NCBI GenBank assembly: GCA_934322085.1
Contig: CAKRGF010000007.1
Location: forward strand, 1-64,000
Source of the DNA: an uncultured Eubacterium sp.
GTDB taxonomy: Bacteria > Bacillota > Clostridia > Lachnospirales > Lachnospiraceae
Reading direction: 5' to 3'
DNA length: 64,000 nucleotides
The position numbers and the translations under genes were made by a program. Shown in pieces: positions 58,112 through 64,000 of this stretch (positions are counted from its first letter, which is position 1; every line of letters begins with the position of its first letter). A model generated the notes under the pieces. The model was not told where the DNA came from, searched no databases, and saw only the letters and a list, made by a program, of their open reading frames with translations.

Positions 58112-60499
58112 TTACGGTTCCTGTGGCTCTTCCTCTTTCGAGAACATCCAAGTATCCACTAAAATACCTTTTACACTAAACTTAAAGAAAACTTTATGCT
58201 TTCCTGTTACGGTTTTAGTAAGTTTGGTCTTGAAATACTGATAATCCTTATCCGCATTTACTGTGATTTCGCCAACTTTTTTGTTACTTGCAATTTTGTC
58301 AATATAAACAGAGATTGTTCCCTCTGCTGCATCATTTGTTGCACGGGCAATACTCATCATGACTGATTTTGCACCATCAATGCCAAAATCAACACCTTCT
58401 AAGCCAACATAATCACCTTTGTCAATGGAAGAAAGAACACGATTATTTCTTCCATCATTTTTCTCAGGTCCAACAATCGTTGATGTTCCATCTGACCATG
58501 CAAAAGTCTCTGCTTCCACTACATCATATGGGTTAAAACTTCCAACCTGAGACACTCCCTCATTTGTCATAGAAGAAGTCAAATCACCATTTTTATCCAT
58601 TGTTACCAAATCCACACCAGTGGTACGATACCCCTGTGTAATTTTCAAATCAGCTGCCAGCTTCTGTGAATGATAGAACATATAAATTTTATCTCCTACT
58701 TGAAGCATGCAGTGGTGATTATTATTTTTATCATTACTTGGCAAACCGGTAAAATAAGATGTTGGGTTTTTCAAAACAACCTTTGCCTCGGACCATGGTC
58801 CCATCGGTGAATCCGAAACCATGTAAGCAATATTCGCTACACCAAGTTCATTTGTCGTCGGCCGTTTCTTGGCACCATCCCAGTTTGTACAATAGCTATA
58901 ATAATATTTACCGTTAAATTTATTAATTCCGGAATCCTCAAATGGTGCCGGTGCATCGATAACAACCGGATCCTCCTTAAGGCTTATCATGTCAGCACCC
59001 AGTTTTACAACACGGATGCAGTTTGGATGCTCACGGTCTTCAGCTTCACCAATTCCACCAAAATACAGATATCCTTGTCCATCATCATCTACAAATACAG
59101 CCGGATCAAACAACCATGGTACTTCGCTTCCTCCACAGTTTGGTGTATTTCTACTGATCAGCTGCTTACCAATCGGGTCATGCCATGGTCCTGTCGGACT
59201 GTCTCCTTCTAACACGCCAATACCGCTTCCATTATCTGCAAAGTAAATAAAGAATTTATCTTTGCCATCAATGTTTTTATAGCAGACAGCCGGTGCCCAA
59301 CTGTTCTTTGACCAGCTTGCCGGACCTTTTTTGCCGGCGACCTGAATAATTCCTTCATCACGCCAGTTTACCATATCAGCAGAAGAATAACAGTTTAACG
59401 TATTGATATTGGAATAATTGTTATTTGGAATCTTGCCATCTTCACCAATTCTCATGGACTGGCTGTCATTTGTACCATATACATAAACGCGTCCATTATA
59501 TTCAATTGCATACGGATCCGCCATAAATCGCTGCGCCGCAATCGGGTTATTATTTCCTACTTCTTTTATCGCTTCAGTCAAGCCGTCTGTGTTTACATTT
59601 TCCAAGTTTTCTGCTCCTAATTTAAATGAAATAGATTTAATATTAAAAGTAACTTCATCATCCGATTTTGTTCCAAGGAATAACCAGTCTGCTTTTCCTG
59701 ACGGATTTTGTTCTGTCAAATCAATCGTAATACTATCTTTGAACGCATTCGGATATACCCAGCTATCCAAATTCTCATGATCGATGAAGTACTCGCCATC
59801 TTTATTTCCAAAGCTCAAGCGAAAGCCTGCTGATGCACTTCCCTCAATCGTAATACTTTTAACTTTATTAAGGTTTAATGGACTTTCAAATGCAATCGCA
59901 TAATATTTCCATCCTGCCTCTACTGTTACACTGCCATCACTGTTTAGTGTATAAGTAGCTCTTGTATCTGCATCCGTTGGTTTCACTTGGTCACCCTCCA
60001 ATTTTAAAATATTCGGGTCTGCTGTTGGCGTTGGTACACTTGTTGGTGCAGCCGTCGGTTTTAATGGTGCAGCCGTTGGCGCTGCACTTGCCGCCTGCGA
60101 CGGCGCTGCCGTATTTGGTTTTGTCTGTGGCTTTGAAGGCGTAACAGCTTTCGCTGCCTTAACCGTCACTTTCACCTTTCCAATTACTTTTGTCTTTTTC
60201 TTCTTTGTCTCTTTTACCGTAATTACCGCATTACCCTTTTTCTTTGCTGTTACAACACCGGATTTACTAACCGAAGCAACTGCTTTTTTACTACTCTTAA
60301 ACGTGTACTTTGCTTTCTTTACTTTTCCGGAAATTGCAATTTTCTTTTTCTTTCCTACTTTTAATGATATTTTCTTTGTTTTGAGTTTTGCCTTTTTTGC
60401 CGCCTTTGCTACATTGCTGTCAGGAAGTGATATTCCTGTACAAACAAGAGCAAGTGCTGTTGCAAGCGAAAGAACTCTTTTTGTTTTTTTCTGTAACAT
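58112..60499 (-). CDS. Secreted multidomain GH43 hydrolase with carbohydrate-binding modules
   Basis: This 795-residue enzyme probably trims arabinose or xylose side chains from plant polysaccharide. In order it has a signal peptide (about 1-33) and a very Lys-rich bacterial Ig-like domain (about 35-120). A Pro/Thr/Ala linker (about 120-165), a beta-sandwich module (about 170-300), the GH43 domain (about 315-640) and a C-terminal CBM6-like module (about 655-785) follow. GH43 acids are visible: the base in RFMADPYAIEYNGRVYVYG, the middle Asp in WLFDPAVFVDDDG and the acid in PFEDSGINKFNGKYYY. No LPXTG anchor is seen. The start at 60499 follows AAGGAGGTATTTTTT. Confidence 0.9.
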   Translation of the reverse strand: MLQKKTKRVLSLATALALVCTGISLPDSNVAKAAKKAKLKTKKISLKVGKKKKIAISGKVKKAKYTFKSSKKAVASVSKSGVVTAKKKGNAVITVKETKKKKTKVIGKVKVTVKAAKAVTPSKPQTKPNTAAPSQAASAAPTAAPLKPTAAPTSVPTPTADPNILKLEGDQVKPTDADTRATYTLNSDGSVTVEAGWKYYAIAFESPLNLNKVKSITIEGSASAGFRLSFGNKDGEYFIDHENLDSWVYPNAFKDSITIDLTEQNPSGKADWLFLGTKSDDEVTFNIKSISFKLGAENLENVNTDGLTEAIKEVGNNNPIAAQRFMADPYAIEYNGRVYVYGTNDSQSMRIGEDGKIPNNNYSNINTLNCYSSADMVNWRDEGIIQVAGKKGPASWSKNSWAPAVCYKNIDGKDKFFIYFADNGSGIGVLEGDSPTGPWHDPIGKQLISRNTPNCGGSEVPWLFDPAVFVDDDGQGYLYFGGIGEAEDREHPNCIRVVKLGADMISLKEDPVVIDAPAPFEDSGINKFNGKYYYSYCTNWDGAKKRPTTNELGVANIAYMVSDSPMGPWSEAKVVLKNPTSYFTGLPSNDKNNNHHCMLQVGDKIYMFYHSQKLAADLKITQGYRTTGVDLVTMDKNGDLTSSMTNEGVSQVGSFNPYDVVEAETFAWSDGTSTIVGPEKNDGRNNRVLSSIDKGDYVGLEGVDFGIDGAKSVMMSIARATNDAAEGTISVYIDKIASNKKVGEITVNADKDYQYFKTKLTKTVTGKHKVFFKFSVKGILVDTWMFSKEEEPQEP

Positions 60500-60550
60500 A
60501 AAAAATACCTCCTTCTTTTTTATATGCTTAAATTGTAGCAAATAGAAGGA

Positions 60551-60592
60551 GATATTTCCATGATATGTCATGCACTGTTTTTGATATTTCCA
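60551..60592 (-). promoter_or_regulatory. Direct repeats and promoter-like sequence ahead of the secreted GH43 gene
   Basis: Two identical 10-mers (TGGAAATATC on the minus strand) lie at 60583-60592 and 60551-60560, exactly 32 bp apart. The nearer copy contains TGGAAA, which is 17 bp from a TACAAT at 60532-60537 and may serve as a weak -35. Such spacing on one helix face is typical of activator sites next to a poor -35. Confidence 0.5.
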
Positions 60593-60599
60593 GCACTTT

Positions 60600-61766
60600 T
60601 TATTTAATCACACGAACGCGGATAACACCGTCAAGTGCCTCTAATTCCTTTACTACTTCATCGGTTGAATCAGAGCAGATATCAAGAATTGTATACGCAA
60701 AGTTTCCACGGCTCTTATTTACCATGTTTTCGATATTGACACCATCTTTGGAGAACAATGTCGTAAACTGGCTCAACATATTCGGTACATTCTTATGAGC
60801 AATCGTGATACGTCCTGCTGTCTGGCATACACCAGCATCGCAGTTTGGATAGTTCACAGAATTTTTGATGTTACCATTTTCCATGAAATCACGAATCTCA
60901 CTGACTGCCATTTTCGCACAGTTGTCCTCAGATTCCTGTGTGGAAGCACCAAGATGAGGGGTTACGGTTGTATTTGGCAGCTTTACTGTTGTCGGATTTG
61001 GGAAATCAACAACGTATTTTGCTACTTTACCGGACTCCAGTGCCACTTTGATGTCGTCTTCGTTCACCAGTGTATCACGGGAGAAGTTAAGAAGAACAAC
61101 ACCGTCTTTCATCTTGTCAAATGCCTCTTTGTTAAACATTCCCTTGGTGGAATCCAAAAGCGGAACATGTACGGTAAGGTAATCACACATCTCATACAAT
61201 TCCTCATTTGTTTTTACCATCGTTACATCGCGGGACATGTTAAGCGCATGCTCAACGGACAAATAAGGATCACATCCGTAAACATCCATACCGAGACGGT
61301 TTGCCGCATTGGCAACCAATACACCAATTGCACCAAGACCGATGATACCAAGTTTCTTTCCTTTAATTTCAGTTCCGGCGAATGCTTTCTTTGCTTTTTC
61401 TCCGGATTTTGCAATATTCTCATCGTCTTTATTATCCTGACACCATTTGATACCACCTGTAATATCACGGGCAGCTAATAAAAGAGAAGCAATGACTAAC
61501 TCTTTTACACCATTTGCATTTGCACCCGGTGTATTAAAGACAACGATACCTTTTTCTGCACATGCATCAAGCGGAATGTTATTTACACCGGCACCTGCAC
61601 GGGCAACGGCTAACAAAGATTCCGGTAAATCCATGTCGTGCATGCTGGCACTGCGAACCAAAATTGCTTCTGCTTCGTTTGTATTTTCCGTAATCTCGTA
61701 GTTATCTCCCAACATATCCAGACCGCAGGCTGCAATCGGATTTAAGCAGTTTACTTTGATACTCAT
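60600..61766 (-). CDS. serA: SerA, D-3-phosphoglycerate dehydrogenase
   Basis: SerA opens serine synthesis by oxidising 3-phosphoglycerate. The 388-residue product has the D-2-hydroxyacid dehydrogenase fold with the NAD motif GLGAIGVLVANAANRLGMDV, the substrate arginine in NFSRDTLV and the catalytic His in TPHLGASTQESE. A C-terminal ACT domain (about 318-388) may sense serine. The ATG overlaps the serC stop by one base. Confidence 0.95.
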   Translation of the reverse strand: MSIKVNCLNPIAACGLDMLGDNYEITENTNEAEAILVRSASMHDMDLPESLLAVARAGAGVNNIPLDACAEKGIVVFNTPGANANGVKELVIASLLLAARDITGGIKWCQDNKDDENIAKSGEKAKKAFAGTEIKGKKLGIIGLGAIGVLVANAANRLGMDVYGCDPYLSVEHALNMSRDVTMVKTNEELYEMCDYLTVHVPLLDSTKGMFNKEAFDKMKDGVVLLNFSRDTLVNEDDIKVALESGKVAKYVVDFPNPTTVKLPNTTVTPHLGASTQESEDNCAKMAVSEIRDFMENGNIKNSVNYPNCDAGVCQTAGRITIAHKNVPNMLSQFTTLFSKDGVNIENMVNKSRGNFAYTILDICSDSTDEVVKELEALDGVIRVRVIK

Positions 61767-62848
61767 TATGCATTCTCCTCCTCAAACTTCTTCATAAACT
61801 CAACCAATTTCTCAACGCCCTCTTTTGGCATTGCATTATAAATGCTAGCACGCATACCACCAACGGTACGGTGTCCTTTCAGGTTTTCAAATCCAGCCGC
61901 TTTTGCTTCTGCAACAAATTTTGCGTCCAAATCTTTATCTCCTGTTACAAATGGTACGTTCATCAAAGAACGGTCTTCTTTGCGTACGGTTCCTTTGAAC
62001 AGTTTGGAAGAATCTAAGAAATCATACAAAACTTTTGCTTTTTCGATGTTTCTCTTCTGCATCTCTTTCAAACCGCCCATTTTCTTAATCCATTTAAATA
62101 CTTTGCCGCAAATGTAAATACCGTAAGCAGGCGGTGTATTGTAAAGAGACTGTGCATCGGCATGAATCTTGTACTGAAGCATCGTAGGAACTTTCTCATC
62201 CACTTCATCCGGAATCAAATCCTCACGGATAATTACAATAACAACACCGGCAGGTCCGATGTTCTTCTGAACACCACCGTAGATAACGCCGTATTTGCTG
62301 ACATCTACAGGTTCTGACAAAAAGCAGGAAGATACGTCTGCTACCAATGTCTTTCCTTTGGTATTTGGCAGTGTTTTATATTTTGTACCATAAATGGTAT
62401 TGTTCTCACAAATATAAACATAATCTGCATCCTCATCAATCGGAAGGTCGGAACAATCCGGAATATAGGAAAATGTCTCGTCCTCAGAAGAAGCAATTTT
62501 TACTGCTTTTCCATATTTGCAAGCCTCATTATAAGCTTTCTTTGCCCACTGACCGGTTACGATGTAATCTGCCACGCCGTTTTTCATAAGATTCATAGGA
62601 ATCATGGCAAACTGCTGGGACGCACCGCCCTGAAGGAACAATACTTTGTAATTGTCCGGAATTTCCATCAAGTCTCTCAAATCCTGCTCAGCATCTTTGA
62701 TAATTTTATCATATGCTGCGGAACGATGGCTCATCTCCATAACGGACATTCCTGTTCCCTGATAATCAAGCATCTCATCTGCTGCCTCTTTTAATACCTC
62801 TTCCGGCAATACGGCCGGTCCTGCTGAAAAGTTATACACTCTAGCCAC
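61766..62848 (-). CDS. serC: SerC, phosphoserine aminotransferase
   Basis: SerC converts 3-phosphohydroxypyruvate to phosphoserine. The 360-residue PLP enzyme begins ARVYNFSAGPAVLPEEVLKE, carries the PLP lysine in YGGVQKNIGPAGVVIVI, and ends with the family motif GHRTVGGMRASIYNAMP. It starts with GTG behind AAGGAGGATATAACA, is coupled to serA (TAATG), and lies 28 nt after ilvB. Confidence 0.96.
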   Translation of the reverse strand: MARVYNFSAGPAVLPEEVLKEAADEMLDYQGTGMSVMEMSHRSAAYDKIIKDAEQDLRDLMEIPDNYKVLFLQGGASQQFAMIPMNLMKNGVADYIVTGQWAKKAYNEACKYGKAVKIASSEDETFSYIPDCSDLPIDEDADYVYICENNTIYGTKYKTLPNTKGKTLVADVSSCFLSEPVDVSKYGVIYGGVQKNIGPAGVVIVIIREDLIPDEVDEKVPTMLQYKIHADAQSLYNTPPAYGIYICGKVFKWIKKMGGLKEMQKRNIEKAKVLYDFLDSSKLFKGTVRKEDRSLMNVPFVTGDKDLDAKFVAEAKAAGFENLKGHRTVGGMRASIYNAMPKEGVEKLVEFMKKFEEENA

Positions 62849-62876
62849 TGTTATATCCTCCTTACATAACTGTTAA

Positions 62877-64000
62877 TTAATTCTGAATGCGATTCTCCTG
62901 ATCTTTCTCATCAAAAGAATCTTCAATCGCTGCTCCCGGAGCAACCATTGGCCATACCTTGTCATCCTGGTTGATTACAACTTCAATCACAACCGGTACC
63001 TCTGCTGACAATGCCATCTTAATCGCATCGTCAACCTCCTCTTTTTTCGTTACACGGATTGCTTTTGCGCCCATTGCTTCTGATACTTTGCAATAGTCCA
63101 CTTTATCTTCCAAAATGGTCTGAGAATATCTCTTACCATAAAACAAGGTCTGCCACTGTCTTACCATGCCAAGTGCATGGTTATTAAATACTACTTCAAT
63201 AATCGGAATATTATATCTTGTTGCTGTTGCAATCTCATTCATGTTCATGCGGAAACATCCGTCTCCCGCGATGTTAATAACCGGTGTGTCAGGCACTCCG
63301 ACTTTCGCACCGATACAGGCACCAAGACCATATCCCATCGTACCCATTCCGCCGGATGTAATAAAATGTCTTGGCGAACGGTATTTATAATACTGTGCCG
63401 CCCACATCTGGTGCTGGCCGACATCAGTTGTAATAATTGCTTCGTTATTCGTGAGCGCACTGATTCGCTCAATCACATAAGGTCCTGTAAGTACATCCGT
63501 GTGATAAGAAAGCGGCAAAGCTTCTTTTCTCGCCATAACCTTATCAACCCAAGCCTTATGATAGTGCTGCTCCAATTTGCGGTTTAAGATTTCCAAAACA
63601 GCCTTCAAATCACCGATAATGGAATAATCCACCGGAATATTTTTATTGATTTCAGCCGGGTCAATATCGATGTGAACAATTTCTGCACGGTTTGCAAATT
63701 TCTTTGCATTTCCCGTAACACGGTCTGAAAATCTGGCACCTAATACAATCAATAAGTCACATTCAGTTACACTTAAGTTTGCTGCCTTTGTACCATGCAT
63801 ACCAAGCATTCCTGTATAATATGGGTCTGTGCCGTCAAATGCACCTTTTCCCATTAACGTATCCGTTACCGGAGCGTCTACCTTATAGACAAATTCTTTT
63901 AATTCTTTCTCTGCGCCGGAAATTACAGCGCCACCGCCGACAAAAATCATCGGTCTCTGTGATTTTTTAATTGCATTGACTACGCTTTCAATATCTTTTT
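62877..64000 (-). CDS. ilvB: Acetolactate synthase large subunit (partial, C-terminal part)
   Basis: This TPP enzyme makes acetolactate or acetohydroxybutyrate for branched-chain amino acids. The frame is open to the right edge, so about 374 C-terminal residues are seen and roughly 180 N-terminal residues are missing. Visible are the central FAD-side domain from MIFVGGGAVISGAEKELKEF and the TPP/Mg motif GDGCFRMNMNEIATATRYNI followed by NNHALGMVRQWQ. No small-subunit gene (ilvN) is nearby. It precedes serC and serA. Confidence 0.94.
   Translation of the reverse strand, partial: KDIESVVNAIKKSQRPMIFVGGGAVISGAEKELKEFVYKVDAPVTDTLMGKGAFDGTDPYYTGMLGMHGTKAANLSVTECDLLIVLGARFSDRVTGNAKKFANRAEIVHIDIDPAEINKNIPVDYSIIGDLKAVLEILNRKLEQHYHKAWVDKVMARKEALPLSYHTDVLTGPYVIERISALTNNEAIITTDVGQHQMWAAQYYKYRSPRHFITSGGMGTMGYGLGACIGAKVGVPDTPVINIAGDGCFRMNMNEIATATRYNIPIIEVVFNNHALGMVRQWQTLFYGKRYSQTILEDKVDYCKVSEAMGAKAIRVTKKEEVDDAIKMALSAEVPVVIEVVINQDDKVWPMVAPGAAIEDSFDEKDQENRIQN

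Noticed and set aside
60795..61478. A 227-codon plus-strand frame opposite serA
   Set aside because: Lies wholly inside the well-supported serA gene, lacks a ribosome site and has no domain features.
1..64000. tRNA, rRNA, CRISPR arrays, T-box or other riboswitches
   Set aside because: Gaps are short and none shows a cloverleaf, regular spaced repeats or a recognisable riboswitch core. An ilvB leader, if any, would lie beyond the right edge.

Overview
The window looks like part of the chromosome of a motile, spore-forming, low-GC Firmicute of the Lachnospiraceae type (Roseburia/Agathobacter-like). This is an inference from four things: a fla/che operon placed behind codY in the Bacillus/Clostridium order, the sporulation sigma factors SigG and SigE with SpoIIGA, a xylan/glucuronoxylan utilisation locus, and a secreted multidomain GH43 enzyme. 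No rRNA, tRNA, CRISPR array, insertion sequence or prophage gene was seen. Coding is dense, and no stretch over 300 bases lacks a gene.

Region 1 (1-19511, all minus strand) is most of one long flagellar operon. In the direction of transcription it reads flgB-flgC-fliE-fliF-fliG-fliH-fliI-fliJ-motE-like-fliK-flgD-TIGR02530 gene-flgE-flbD-motA-motB-fliL-fliM-fliY-cheY-fliO-fliP-fliQ-fliR-flhB. flhB runs off the left edge. Spacings are mostly 0-30 nt. Exceptions are gaps before fliM and flgE that carry promoter-like sequences, and a strong hairpin between flgE and flbD.

Region 2 (19593-26965) is housekeeping and regulatory: codY, topA, dprA and comM on the minus strand, nrdR and a ylmC/ymxH-type gene also minus, then sigG on the plus strand behind a textbook sigma-G promoter. 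The order dprA-topA-codY-flgB matches the Bacillus subtilis backbone, without trmFO-xerC-hslVU.

Region 3 (27060-46991) is a 20-kb glucuronoxylan locus. A divergent promoter region near 45.25-45.4 kb drives a cytoplasmic GH43 beta-xylosidase to the right. To the left it drives a long gene train: a 1039-residue membrane-anchored solute-binding protein, two permeases, an NHL/TPR membrane protein, a YIP1 protein, a DUF5696 lipoprotein, two more permeases, a second solute-binding lipoprotein, GH67 alpha-glucuronidase, mannonate dehydratase (uxuA) and mannonate oxidoreductase (uxuB). No transporter ATPase is encoded, so a shared MsmX/MsmK-type ATPase encoded elsewhere is expected. The logic is import of aldouronic acids and xylo-oligosaccharides, removal of (methyl)glucuronic acid, cleavage to xylose, and feeding of glucuronate-derived fructuronate/mannonate into central metabolism. 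The locus sits between sigG and sigE and is bracketed by two large, similarly built hairpins.

Region 4 (47105-49469) holds sigE and spoIIGA (minus), with a spoIIG-type promoter of unusual 21-bp spacing and Spo0A-box matches, and divergently a cyclophilin-type peptidyl-prolyl isomerase.

Region 5 (49531-57961, minus) holds miaB, an HtrA-type protease, and a folate/phenylalanine gene string: TIGR03826 zinc-ribbon gene-folC-ybaK-like-folE-folP-folBK fusion-pheA fusion. Region 6 (58112-64000, minus) holds a secreted GH43/CBM enzyme and an ilvB-serC-serA string. ilvB is cut by the right edge.

Functions come from motif recognition by eye. Promoters, terminators and operator-like sites were also read by eye, without a scoring program.
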